Assembly (NCBI GenBank): GCA_934489945.1
Contig: CAKSSY010000012.1
Coordinates: 1 to 33,034, forward strand
Direction: 5' to 3'
DNA length: 33,034 nucleotides
From: an uncultured Eubacteriales bacterium
GTDB lineage: Bacteria > Bacillota > Clostridia > Oscillospirales > CAG-272
Shown: positions 23,835 to 31,006 of the stretch, in pieces
How the letters are laid out: each line of letters opens with the position of its first letter
How positions within the stretch are numbered: the stretch's first letter is position 1
Notes under the pieces: model-generated
Told to the model about the DNA's origin: nothing
Database searches by the model: none
Seen by the model: only the letters and a program-made list of their open reading frames with translations
Made by a program: the position numbers and the translations under genes

Positions 23835-24386
23835 TCACTTGGTTTCAATTGCCATAAAATACGGAGAAGTCGGAGAATTGAGAATCCGGATCTGCGCCAC
23901 GCTGTAGCGGAAACGGTCAAGTGTAGCAAGATACTCACAAACCATTTTTCCTTCCGCTTCCCCCTCGGCGTGACCGGGATAAATTGCCACGCTCAGAATG
24001 GAATTCCGCCCAAGAAGCGAGACTGCCGCCTCAATGGCGGGCATCGTTGTCGCCCGCATGGTGGTAATGCTCTTGTCACCGCCGGGCAGATAGCCGAGGT
24101 TGAACATTCCCGCCCGGATCTCCCCCTGTACATAATTCTTTACCTTGTGGTGCGAGTCAAGAATCAGTTCATAGTTGGCGGGACATCCGACCTCCGCAAG
24201 ATGGGCGCGCGTCGATTCCACCGCAGAGGGTTGAACATCAAACGCATAGATATGTCCCTTCTCCCCTACGGTTTTGGAAAGAAATTCGGTGTCGTGTCCG
24301 TTTCCCATCGTGAAATCCACAGCAACATCTCCCGCTCCGAGATGCGTAAGAATCAGTTCCTTCTGTAAATCAAGAAGTCTCAGCAT
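23835..24386 (-). CDS. mnmM: tRNA U34 aminomethyl methyltransferase MnmM (YtqB family)
   Basis: The YtqB family was long called rRNA methylase and is now known to methylate nm5s2U34 to mnm5s2U34 in Gram-positive tRNAs. The 183-residue protein has the SAM-binding motif DFTMGNGHDT at 24-33, the acidic residue after strand 2 (AFD50), and the family hallmark FNLGYLPGGDKSI at 95-107. Its ATG lies inside the end of the C_GCAxxG gene (7-bp overlap), with AAGAAGAG upstream. mnmE follows after 30 bp; this adjacency supports the tRNA role over the rRNA one. Confidence 0.9.
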   Translation of the reverse strand: MLRLLDLQKELILTHLGAGDVAVDFTMGNGHDTEFLSKTVGEKGHIYAFDVQPSAVESTRAHLAEVGCPANYELILDSHHKVKNYVQGEIRAGMFNLGYLPGGDKSITTMRATTMPAIEAAVSLLGRNSILSVAIYPGHAEGEAEGKMVCEYLATLDRFRYSVAQIRILNSPTSPYFMAIETK

Positions 24387-24877
24387 GTTTTCTCTTCTTC
24401 CCGCAATTCCTGCTCAAGAATTGCCGCCGCCAATGCCACAAGCTCGGCACAGGGACGTTTTTTATAAAAGGCAGGCGTACGCTCGGTCGGAGTCGGCGTG
24501 CTTGACGGTACACCGCCGAGCAGTTCGCGGCAGATAATGGAACCGCACTCTCCGCGAAATTCTCCCGCCAGTTTTTGCACCCGGGCATAGTGTGCCGCTT
24601 TTGCCGAATTTCCTTCGGGATCGTCGAAGCCCCACAGCACCCCCGCAACCATCAACATACCGCTGACTGCACCGCAGACCTCACGCATCCGTCCCATACC
24701 GCCGCCAAACGACGAGGAAAGACGGAGAGCCGTTTTTTCGTCCATCCCCATCACGTCCGCAAAAGCAAGAACCACCGCCTGTGAGCAGTTGTACCCCGCC
24801 TCAAACGCCTCACGCGCCTTTTTGGCATAGTGGGAATCTTCTATAACAAGATTGGTCTTTTTTTCTTCATTCTGCAT
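24380..24877 (-). CDS. C_GCAxxG_C_C family protein
   Basis: A 165-residue soluble protein of a redox-like family defined by conserved cysteines. Here they are Cys31 (AGYNCSQAVVLAF), Cys68 in CGAVSG (a variant of GCAxxG), Cys111 and Cys116 (GECGSIICRELLG). The glycine-rich SSFGGGMGRM stretch is typical. The biochemical role of the family is not established; metal or cofactor binding through the cysteines is plausible. The ATG at 24877 follows GAGGTG and sits 4 bp after the malic enzyme stop, so the two are certainly co-transcribed. It overlaps mnmM by 7 bp. Confidence 0.88.
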   Translation of the reverse strand: MQNEEKKTNLVIEDSHYAKKAREAFEAGYNCSQAVVLAFADVMGMDEKTALRLSSSFGGGMGRMREVCGAVSGMLMVAGVLWGFDDPEGNSAKAAHYARVQKLAGEFRGECGSIICRELLGGVPSSTPTPTERTPAFYKKRPCAELVALAAAILEQELREEEKTC

Positions 24878-24881
24878 TCTA

Positions 24882-26060
24882 TTACACCTCAATACCAGCA
24901 ACGCCTGTCTTTTTTGCCGCCTCTATCACGGCAGTTGCAACCACTTTTGCCACCCGTTTGTCAAGTGCGGGGGCGATAATATTGTCCTCACGGAGCTCAC
25001 TGTCCGGAATCAGCGAGGCAAGGGCAAACGACGTTGCCACCTTCATCTCCTCGTTGATGCAGGACGCGCGGCAATCAAGCGCACCGCGGAAAATTCCGGG
25101 AAACGCCAGCACATTATTGATCTGGTTTGGGAAATCCGATCTCCCCGTTCCGACCACACGTGCCCCCGCTTCAAGAGCCTCGTCAGGCATAATCTCGGGA
25201 GTCGGATTTGCCAGCGGGAATACAATGGCATCCCGCGCCATGGAACGCACCATGTCACCGGATACCACACCGGGTGCCGAAACTCCGATAAAGACATCCG
25301 CCCCCTTCATCGCCTCGGCAAGCGAGCCGTGAAGACAGCTCTCGTTTGTCATCCGGGCAATTTCGGCGTGTGCCGGATTCAGTCCCTCCATATCCCGCGC
25401 GAGAATGCCGAAACGGTCGACCATCGTCAGATGCTTCACCCCGAGATTCAGAAGATGCCTGCCGATTGCGATTCCCGCGGAGCCGGCACCGTTGATAACA
25501 ACACGAACCTCCCCCATCTTCTTTCCGACGACCTTGAGTGCGTTGATCAGTGCCGCCGCAAGAACAATGGCGGTACCGTGTTGGTCGTCGTGGAAAACGG
25601 GAATATCACAGATTTCCTTCAGCCTGCGCTCCACCTCAAAACAGCGCGGCGCACTGATGTCTTCCAGATTGATGCCTCCAAAGCTGCCCGAGATCAGATA
25701 GATGGTGCGGACCAACTCGTCCACGTCTTTGGAACGGATGCAGAGCGGGAAGGCATCCACACCGGCAAACTCCTTGAACAGCGCGCATTTTCCCTCCATA
25801 ACCGGCATTCCCGCCTCAGGACCGATGTCACCGAGACCGAGGATTGCCGTACCGTCGGTAATCACGGCAACAAGATTGTTGCGCCGCGTCAGTTCAAAGG
25901 ATTTCTCGGGATGCTCCCGGATTTCAAGACAGGGCTCGGCAACGCCCGGGGTGTAGGCAAGAGACAGCTCCTCCCGCGTCGTAATCGGACAACGGGACAC
26001 CACCTCGATCTTGCCGTTCCACTCGTAATGCTTTTTCAGAGATTCTTCACGGATATTCAT
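24882..26060 (-). CDS. NAD(P)-dependent malic enzyme
   Basis: It oxidatively decarboxylates malate to pyruvate. The 392-residue size is that of the short prokaryotic form without the phosphotransacetylase-like extension. Visible features are LAYTPGVAEP with the catalytic tyrosine, KCALFKEFAGVDAFP with the catalytic lysine, HDDQHGTAIV for metal binding, and INGAGSAGIAIGRHLL for the dinucleotide fold. The ATG at 26060 has AAAGG upstream; the longer frame would run across the promoter. It leads a likely six-gene operon ending in cca. Cofactor preference (NAD or NADP) cannot be decided by eye. Confidence 0.95.
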   Translation of the reverse strand: MNIREESLKKHYEWNGKIEVVSRCPITTREELSLAYTPGVAEPCLEIREHPEKSFELTRRNNLVAVITDGTAILGLGDIGPEAGMPVMEGKCALFKEFAGVDAFPLCIRSKDVDELVRTIYLISGSFGGINLEDISAPRCFEVERRLKEICDIPVFHDDQHGTAIVLAAALINALKVVGKKMGEVRVVINGAGSAGIAIGRHLLNLGVKHLTMVDRFGILARDMEGLNPAHAEIARMTNESCLHGSLAEAMKGADVFIGVSAPGVVSGDMVRSMARDAIVFPLANPTPEIMPDEALEAGARVVGTGRSDFPNQINNVLAFPGIFRGALDCRASCINEEMKVATSFALASLIPDSELREDNIIAPALDKRVAKVVATAVIEAAKKTGVAGIEV

Positions 26061-26094
26061 ACGATTTAAGCCTTTCTGTACGGTTACTGCCTGT

Positions 26095-26123
26095 ATTTTA
26101 CCACATTTTGCACCGCATTTCAA
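26095..26123 (-). promoter_or_regulatory. Promoter of the malic enzyme-to-cca operon
   Basis: Minus strand TTGAAA (26123-26118), 17-nt spacer, TAAAAT (26100-26095). It is divergent from the promoter at 26163-26191. Confidence 0.7.
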
Positions 26124-26162
26124 GAAGATCGCCTAAAAACTGCATAAAAATCGGAAAAACCC

Positions 26163-26191
26163 TTGCACCGGAAAATAAAAAATGATATAAT
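26163..26191 (+). promoter_or_regulatory. Promoter of the TIM-barrel isomerase gene
   Basis: TTGCAC, 17-nt spacer, TATAAT. The predicted start near 26198 gives a leader of about 28 nt. Confidence 0.8.
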
Positions 26192-26225
26192 GTTCTCGAA
26201 TCTGAAATTGAAAGGAGATTTTTTC

Positions 26226-27194
26226 ATGAAACTCAGCGTTCTTGCCAATCTGTATGGCGCAAAATCTTTGGATGAGACCCTGAAAATTCTCACGGGCCTC
26301 GGTGTCCATACCGTAGAGATCGGTGCCGGCGGATACCCCGGAAAGGCACACTGTAACCCTGCGGAACTCCTTGCCGACGAAACCAAATACAAAGCCTTCG
26401 TGGATACCTTCAAAAAGTACGACGTGCAGATCTGTGCACTTGCCGCACACGGCAATGCCCTGCATCCCGACAAGGCAATTGCCGCACAGTTCGATGCCGA
26501 CTTCCGCAATGCCGTCCTGCTTGCCGAAAAACTCGGAATCGACACCGTCATTACCTTCTCCGGTTGCCCCGGCGACAGCGAGAACTCCAAATATCCGAAC
26601 TGGGTTACCTGCCCGTGGCCCGAGGATTTTCTGAAGATTCTCGACTGGCAGTGGAATGAAAAGCTGATTCCGTATTGGAAAGAAGCGGGCGCGTTCGCCA
26701 AGGCGCACCATGTTGACCGAATCGCATTTGAAATGCACCCGGGCTTCTGCGTCTACAATCCCGAGACACTTCTGAAACTCCGTGCCGCCGTCGGCGATGT
26801 GATCGGTGCCAACTTCGACCCCTCTCACCTGATCTGGCAGGGAATGGAGCCGGTTGCGGCAATCCGTGAGCTTGCCGGTGCGATCTATCACGTCCATGCC
26901 AAGGACACCAAGCTCGACAAATACAATATTGCCAAAAACGGCGTTCTGGATACGAAGCACTACCGCGACGAGCTTCACCGTTCGTGGATTTTCCGCACCG
27001 TCGGCTACGGCAACGGCGAGACCTACTGGCGTGATCTTGTTTCGGCTCTGCGTCTGGCAGGTTACGACCGTGTTCTCTCCATTGAGCACGAAGACAGCCT
27101 CATGACGATAGATGAAGGTCTGCGTAAAGCAGTCTCCTTCCTGAAAGACGTCATGATTGAGGAATCCAAGCCCACCACCATGAGCTGGGCATAA
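26226..27194 (+). CDS. Sugar phosphate isomerase/epimerase family protein (xylose isomerase-like TIM barrel)
   Basis: A 322-residue TIM-barrel protein of the AP endonuclease 2/IolE-like superfamily, which isomerises or epimerises sugars or inositols with a divalent metal. Likely metal ligands are Glu169 and His171 (FEMHPG), Asp198 and His201 (NFDPSHL), His224 (VHAKD) and Glu287 (SIEHED). The substrate is unknown. No sugar kinase, transporter or catabolic genes lie beside it; the only downstream neighbour is a phosphopantetheinyl transferase after a hairpin. The ATG at 26226 has AAAGGAG upstream, and codon use fits a well-expressed gene. Confidence 0.92.
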   Translation: MKLSVLANLYGAKSLDETLKILTGLGVHTVEIGAGGYPGKAHCNPAELLADETKYKAFVDTFKKYDVQICALAAHGNALHPDKAIAAQFDADFRNAVLLAEKLGIDTVITFSGCPGDSENSKYPNWVTCPWPEDFLKILDWQWNEKLIPYWKEAGAFAKAHHVDRIAFEMHPGFCVYNPETLLKLRAAVGDVIGANFDPSHLIWQGMEPVAAIRELAGAIYHVHAKDTKLDKYNIAKNGVLDTKHYRDELHRSWIFRTVGYGNGETYWRDLVSALRLAGYDRVLSIEHEDSLMTIDEGLRKAVSFLKDVMIEESKPTTMSWA

Positions 27195-27215
27195 TCCCGC
27201 ACATCACAAAAATTT

Positions 27216-27247
27216 GCGGGGAGGACGAAAGATTTCGTTCTCCCCGC
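27216..27247 (+). terminator. Hairpin between the isomerase and phosphopantetheinyl transferase genes
   Basis: GCGGGGAG (27216-27223) pairs with CTCCCCGC (27240-27247), with an inner ACGAAA/TTTCGT stem. The U-tract is short, and the next ribosome site (GGAGG) starts just after it. It may be a partial terminator that lowers expression of the downstream gene. Confidence 0.6.
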
Positions 27248-27261
27248 CTTTCGGAGGATTC

Positions 27262-27900
27262 ATGTTTCTTTACACCATCGGCAGCATCGGGGACTGTCAC
27301 CCGCCCCTCCTTCCGGACGGAATGTCGGCTTATGTTTCGGATTCCCGAAGTGAAAGCCAGGAGCGCGAAAGACTTTGCGCCGCGTCCCTCCTCTGCACAT
27401 TGCTTCACGCTGCGGACATCCGCACCGACCTTACGATCATACGGGACAAGAACGGACGCCCCCGTTTCGATTCCGAAAATGCGCCCGACTTCAATATTTC
27501 ACATTCCGGCGGTCTGTGCGCGTGTATTCTCGGCAATCTGCCGGTCGGCATTGATATTCAGGAAGAAAAACCGGACCTCAAGCCCAGACGCCTTGCCGGT
27601 CGCTTTTTTTCTCCCGCCGAGCGGAAAAATATGTCTGCCATAGCGTCCAATACCACCGATGCTTTTTTCACGGTCTGGACGAAAAAGGAGGCACTCGGGA
27701 AATATCTCGGTTGCGGTATCGCGCCGGTTCTCGGTACCGATACCCGGGAGGCACCCGAGAAATTCGGAATCACCTTCGGTTGCGAGATGTTCCGTTACGG
27801 GGACAAAGTCTTCTGTATTTCCACCTGTGCCGCCGAAATTCCGACGTTTGTTGTCGGAGAAAACAGTCTTTCCGAATTCCCGCCGCTCTCTGTAAAATAA
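27262..27900 (+). CDS. 4'-phosphopantetheinyl transferase (Sfp/Gsp-type superfamily)
   Basis: It transfers 4'-phosphopantetheine from coenzyme A onto a carrier-protein serine. The 212-residue length suits the Sfp type. The three family motifs are present: FNISHSGG at 78-85, VGIDIQ at 95-100 with the metal-binding Asp98, and FTVWTKKEALGK at 136-147. RDKNGRPRF at 61-69 is the upstream substrate-binding segment. The ATG at 27262 has GGAGG four bases upstream. No polyketide or peptide synthetase genes are nearby, so it could serve fatty-acid ACP or a remote cluster. A terminator overlaps its stop codon. Confidence 0.92.
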   Translation: MFLYTIGSIGDCHPPLLPDGMSAYVSDSRSESQERERLCAASLLCTLLHAADIRTDLTIIRDKNGRPRFDSENAPDFNISHSGGLCACILGNLPVGIDIQEEKPDLKPRRLAGRFFSPAERKNMSAIASNTTDAFFTVWTKKEALGKYLGCGIAPVLGTDTREAPEKFGITFGCEMFRYGDKVFCISTCAAEIPTFVVGENSLSEFPPLSVK

Positions 27901-27948
27901 AACACCGTGTTGTCGAAAAAACCCGAAAAAACGGTGTTTTTTCTTTTG
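27899..27948 (+). terminator. Terminator of the phosphopantetheinyl transferase gene
   Basis: AAAACACCGT (27899-27908) pairs with ACGGTGTTTT (27931-27940), followed by TTCTTTT. The left arm begins within the stop codon. Confidence 0.8.
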
Positions 27949-27976
27949 GAAGCCGGGTTTTCCACAGATTTGACAG

Positions 27977-28002
27977 GATTTCAACAGGGACCTGTTGAAA
28001 TC
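27977..28002. repeat. Perfect 26-bp inverted repeat
   Basis: GATTTCAACAGG (27977-27988) and CCTGTTGAAATC (27991-28002) around a GA spacer. It is not followed by T-tracts. A TTTTCCACA sequence resembling a DnaA box lies just upstream at 27958-27966. Role unknown. Confidence 0.6.
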
Positions 28003-28021
28003 TCCCATGGCAACAGAAAAA

Positions 28022-28062
28022 CGGGGTGTTAAAAAACTCAAACTGAGTTTTTTAACACCCCG
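28022..28062 (-). terminator. GTTAAAAAACTCA-family hairpin, copy D
   Basis: A perfect 19-bp stem: CGGGGTGTTAAAAAACTCA (28022-28040) with 28044-28062 around AAC. It lies between converging genes. On the minus strand a TTTTT run follows, so it can terminate the trigger-factor-like lipoprotein gene. Confidence 0.85.
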
Positions 28063-28120
28063 AAAAAAGAGAAACCGTATCCGTTCCGAAGGCGGAGCCA
28101 AAACCGCTGTTCCGTTTTTT

Positions 28121-29233
28121 TCAGTCCGTGTAAGTGTAGTTGACTGTGGCGTTTTCGGCAAGGAAATATAGCGTTTCGTCAAACAGCAGACAGTCAACAA
28201 TATAGTCCTTTCCGTACTGCTCCTCAAGTTCCTCCACCGTCATTTTCTGCTCCGAAGCGTACCTGGCAGCCCCCTCGGCGTACTCCTCATCGGTGATTTC
28301 GATTCCCTCCGCCTGCACAATGGCATAAAAGACCAAATCTTCCTTTGTCGATTCCTCCGCCATACTGTGAAACTCCTCCCGCGTCATGCCCGCCTGCTTC
28401 AAAAGATCGTCAACTTTGCAGTCGTTTTCCACCGCGTATCGGACATAAGTACCGTAATACAGATTGTAGTAATATGTTACCTGTTTTTTGGGGAGTTTTG
28501 GGAATGTGGCGTTCTCAATTGCCATCTCGTGGACTTTTTCATATATCTTGTCGGCGAGTGCCGCTTTTTTTGATGCCTCGATTGCGGTGTACAAATACTC
28601 CCGATAGGCTTCCACCGTGTCACAGCCTGTTTTTTCCTTCACCAGCTCGTCCGTAACCTTGGGAAACGTATAATGTCCGAGAATCGCGTCCAACGTGATC
28701 CGATAAGTGACTTCCGCCCCCGCAAAGTCGCCGTAATGGTCCTTGTCGTCGGGAATGGTGCCGGTCGTTTCCACGGTAGTTCCGGGCAGAATACCGTAAA
28801 GATCCTTTACAAACCACGAAATGTAGCCGTTGTCTTCGGCAAGAAGTACCTTCTGTCCCTCGGCAGTTCCGTCCTCAAACTCCTTGCCGTCCAGAAAACC
28901 GGTAAAACTGACTTCCAGATAGTCGTTTTCCACGGTCGCACGGTTGACGGGTTCTTTCCCATCGGCGGTATAGTCCTCATAGGAGGCAAGACTGTCGGTA
29001 AAATCGCGATAGGCACTCTCCACCTCGGCATCGCTCACGCGCGAAATCGAAAGATCAACCATCAAATCCTTGTACTGCCCCAACGTTACATACGGAGTAA
29101 GATCGGCGTGAAGGAGGTCAAGCGAGCCGTTTTTGTTGGTCTTGATGCCGCATCCGGCAAGTGCGGCACACAGTGTCAGTGCCGCAACCGCCATGGCGAT
29201 GAGGCGGAGACTGTGAAAAATTTTTCGTTTCAT
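28121..29233 (-). CDS. Trigger-factor-like peptidyl-prolyl isomerase lipoprotein
   Basis: Predicted extracytoplasmic chaperone/isomerase. The 370-residue protein begins with a lipoprotein signal peptide (LAGC, Cys28), so it is exported and membrane-anchored, unlike cytoplasmic trigger factor. Residues about 95-190 look like an FKBP-type domain (DYLEVSFTGFLDGKEFEDG then AEVTYRITLDAI). Residues about 195-365 are helical and charged like the trigger factor C-terminal chaperone arms (MTREEFHSMAEES, EEYAEGAARYASEQ). The N-terminal ribosome-binding domain is absent. The ATG at 29233 has AAAGGA upstream. It lies after rpmF beyond a strong inverted repeat, so it is probably partly separated from rpmF transcription; I see no clear promoter of its own. 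Confidence 0.88.
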   Translation of the reverse strand: MKRKIFHSLRLIAMAVAALTLCAALAGCGIKTNKNGSLDLLHADLTPYVTLGQYKDLMVDLSISRVSDAEVESAYRDFTDSLASYEDYTADGKEPVNRATVENDYLEVSFTGFLDGKEFEDGTAEGQKVLLAEDNGYISWFVKDLYGILPGTTVETTGTIPDDKDHYGDFAGAEVTYRITLDAILGHYTFPKVTDELVKEKTGCDTVEAYREYLYTAIEASKKAALADKIYEKVHEMAIENATFPKLPKKQVTYYYNLYYGTYVRYAVENDCKVDDLLKQAGMTREEFHSMAEESTKEDLVFYAIVQAEGIEITDEEYAEGAARYASEQKMTVEELEEQYGKDYIVDCLLFDETLYFLAENATVNYTYTD

Positions 29234-29254
29234 CGGTTCTTTCCTTTCTTTTGC

Positions 29255-29304
29255 AAAAATGACTCAATCGCACGCGATGTCTCGCTCACGATTGAGTCAT
29301 TTTT
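29255..29304 (-). terminator. 16-bp inverted repeat between rpmF and the lipoprotein gene
   Basis: AAAAATGACTCAATCG (29255-29270) pairs perfectly with 29289-29304. The 18-nt loop contains a further GCGA/TCGC stem. The minus-strand right arm ends in a T-run, so it acts as an rpmF terminator or attenuator. It is symmetric enough to act in both directions. Confidence 0.8.
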
Positions 29305-29321
29305 GATCAGGTTGTAATTTC

Positions 29322-29504
29322 TTACGCATCCTGCTTCACAACTTCTTTGCCATTGTATGTGCCGCAAGCCTTGCATACACGATGTGCCAGAACATACTCT
29401 CCGCACTTGGGGCATTTTACCATGCCCGGCAAATCAAGTTTCCAGTTATTCGAACGTCTCTTATCTCTGCGAGCTTTGGAGACCTTTTTCTTCGGTACTG
29501 CCAT
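29322..29504 (-). CDS. rpmF: 50S ribosomal protein L32 (zinc-binding form)
   Basis: A 60-residue L32 with the universal start MAVPKKKVSKARRDKRRSNN. Four cysteines form a zinc ribbon (CPKC at 36-39 and CKAC at 49-52), so this is the zinc-dependent paralogue type. AAGGAGG precedes the ATG at ideal spacing. It follows the DUF177 gene by 50 bp, the conserved bacterial yceD-rpmF order. It has its own perfect promoter located within the end of that gene, allowing high expression. Confidence 0.98.
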   Translation of the reverse strand: MAVPKKKVSKARRDKRRSNNWKLDLPGMVKCPKCGEYVLAHRVCKACGTYNGKEVVKQDA

Positions 29505-29545
29505 TGAAATACACCTCCTTGAAACATATACACGATATCGGTATC

Positions 29546-29574
29546 ATTATATACTTATTTTTCGGAATTGTCAA
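29546..29574 (-). promoter_or_regulatory. Perfect consensus promoter for rpmF, overlapping the DUF177 gene end
   Basis: Minus strand TTGACA (29574-29569), 17-nt spacer, TATAAT (29551-29546). The -35 box lies inside the last codons of the DUF177 gene. Confidence 0.85.
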
Positions 29575-30073
29575 GTAATTTTTTCAAAACTGCGAGTCTT
29601 GGGTCAATCTCTTTTTCGGGACACCCGCATTTTCCGTTTTTCAGCGACTTTCCGCACTTCGGACACAACCCCGGACAATCTTCCGAACACAGGATCTTCT
29701 TCGGAAACAGAAGTGTCATCGTCTCCAGAATTTCTTCGTCGACATTCAGACACCCGTTTTCATCGAGAACCGCATATTCATCCACGCTTTCCTCAATCTT
29801 GTCCTCGTCCACCGATCCCTTTGTCACGACTGTGCGTTCAAAGACCTCGGCAAATTCTCCCTTTACCGGATCCAGACACCGCGCACATTCGGCAGTGTAC
29901 GGCACCGACAGCCGAAGCGTCAGCCGCATATATCCCGCATCGTCAGTCACTTCTCCGACCGCGTGCAGATCCCCGTCAAAGCGGACGCCGAAAATTTTCT
30001 CCGGGACGAGACGGTAGTCCACATCGATCCGTCTGACTTCTCCCCGCAAAAGGGGCTTCAAATCCAGCGTCAC
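29555..30073 (-). CDS. DUF177/YceD family protein, GTG start
   Basis: A conserved partner of rpmF; in other bacteria YceD has been connected with 23S rRNA accumulation. The 172-residue protein (from the GTG) has the family core LDLKPLLRGE, then the CARC pair (Cys63, Cys66) and a C-terminal cysteine cluster (Cys129, 133, 137, 140, 149, 151; CPGLCPKCGKSL) that looks zinc-binding. The open frame extends upstream to an ATG at 30187, but a perfect promoter lies inside that extension (30119-30147). The start must therefore be downstream; GTG at 30073 has AAGGAAGG nine bases before it. An alternative GTG at 30082 has poorer spacing. Confidence 0.9.
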   Translation of the reverse strand: MTLDLKPLLRGEVRRIDVDYRLVPEKIFGVRFDGDLHAVGEVTDDAGYMRLTLRLSVPYTAECARCLDPVKGEFAEVFERTVVTKGSVDEDKIEESVDEYAVLDENGCLNVDEEILETMTLLFPKKILCSEDCPGLCPKCGKSLKNGKCGCPEKEIDPRLAVLKKLLDNSEK

Positions 30074-30118
30074 ACCGGGCACCTTCCTTTTTCCGAATTC
30101 CGCAAAGCGACAGAGAGT

Positions 30119-30147
30119 ATTATACAACAAGCATTCCCTTTTGTCAA
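30119..30147 (-). promoter_or_regulatory. Perfect consensus promoter of the DUF177-rpmF operon
   Basis: Minus strand TTGACA (30147-30142), 17-nt spacer, TATAAT (30124-30119). It is divergent from the promoter at 30177-30205. Confidence 0.88.
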
Positions 30148-30176
30148 GGCTTTTGCGGAAAAATGTTTTCCTTCTC

Positions 30177-30205
30177 TTGACAAACATCCCAAATGCTTTT
30201 ATAAT
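30177..30205 (+). promoter_or_regulatory. Perfect consensus promoter of the FAD-oxidoreductase pair
   Basis: TTGACA, 17-nt spacer, TATAAT. Transcription would start near 30212, about 20 nt before the TTG start codon. Confidence 0.88.
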
Positions 30206-30232
30206 GAAAAATGAGAAAGGGAGGGATTTGCT

Positions 30233-31006
30233 TTGAAAACTTATGAGGCCGTCATTCTCGGAAGCGGTTTTTTCTCCTTCGCCTACGCGCTTTCACATGA
30301 AAACGTTCTGATTCTGGAGAGAAATCAACTTGCCGACCGCACCTTTGGTGCCTGTCTGCGCGGCTTTGCCCGTAGCCGAAAACCGCTGTTCTCGCCCGCC
30401 GCACGGGAATTGGAGGGCTTTTTCCGCCAACACGGGATCCTCACGGACGACCGCGTGGATGTTCCGAATCTTGAACTCGGACTCTGTGCTTTCCTGCCCC
30501 CAAAAGAGAAGCCGGATATCCTGCTTGATACGCTCTGTACGTCAGTCAAAAAACAAGACGACGGACTTTGGCAAATCACCGCTGTCAATAACGAGGGAAT
30601 CTGTCGTTTTTCCGCAAAAACGCTCATAGACACACAGATTCCGACGGGAAATTGTCTGAATGTCCTCGTGAAAGCTCCGAACGGTATGCCGCCCCTCCCC
30701 GAAAATCCGGACTTTTGCGTAACCGCTCTGCCCGCTTTCCGGGAAAATGAAGTTTTGCTCAGCTTCCGCTTTGCAAGCCTTTCCGAAATCAACCGCGCCA
30801 AAACCCTGTTGGTCCCGTATCTGGAGGCGATTCCGAAAGAGGAAGGAATCTGCATTCTGGCAAGTTCCTGCCGGATGTTTGCCGACAAACCACTCCTTCC
30901 GTACCGCACAGCGGACGGAATTTTCAGAATTGACGAAAGTGCGTTCGGCGACTGCCTCGACGCATTTGAAAAAGGAGGCGGAACCCTTGATTCTCTCATG
31001 GCTTGA
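30233..31006 (+). CDS. FAD/NAD(P)-binding-like protein, partner of the downstream oxidoreductase
   Basis: A 257-residue protein beginning with a Rossmann-type dinucleotide fold: YEAVILGSGFFSFAYALS, then NVLILE with Glu29 closing the nucleotide ribose site. The glycine motif is degenerate (GSGFFS instead of GxGxxG). The body is short for a complete flavoenzyme and I cannot assign a substrate domain. The start is TTG, preceded by GGGAGGG at good spacing and downstream of a consensus promoter. It overlaps the next gene by 20 bp, implying coupled translation and probably a joint complex. It may be a divergent, non-catalytic or accessory paralogue; function unknown. Confidence 0.8.
   Translation: MKTYEAVILGSGFFSFAYALSHENVLILERNQLADRTFGACLRGFARSRKPLFSPAARELEGFFRQHGILTDDRVDVPNLELGLCAFLPPKEKPDILLDTLCTSVKKQDDGLWQITAVNNEGICRFSAKTLIDTQIPTGNCLNVLVKAPNGMPPLPENPDFCVTALPAFRENEVLLSFRFASLSEINRAKTLLVPYLEAIPKEEGICILASSCRMFADKPLLPYRTADGIFRIDESAFGDCLDAFEKGGGTLDSLMA

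Noticed and set aside
22950..26069. Two long plus-strand frames opposite mnmE/mnmM and malic enzyme
   Set aside because: Antisense shadows; the minus-strand genes have full family motifs and proper start sites.
27958..27966. Replication origin
   Set aside because: Only one DnaA-box-like sequence is present and no dnaA, dnaN or A/T-rich unwinding region is nearby.
30747..30986. N-terminal 80-codon extension of the large FAD oxidoreductase
   Set aside because: It is the shadow of the upstream gene in another frame; the dinucleotide fold starts after the TTG at 30987, which has AAAGGAGG before it.
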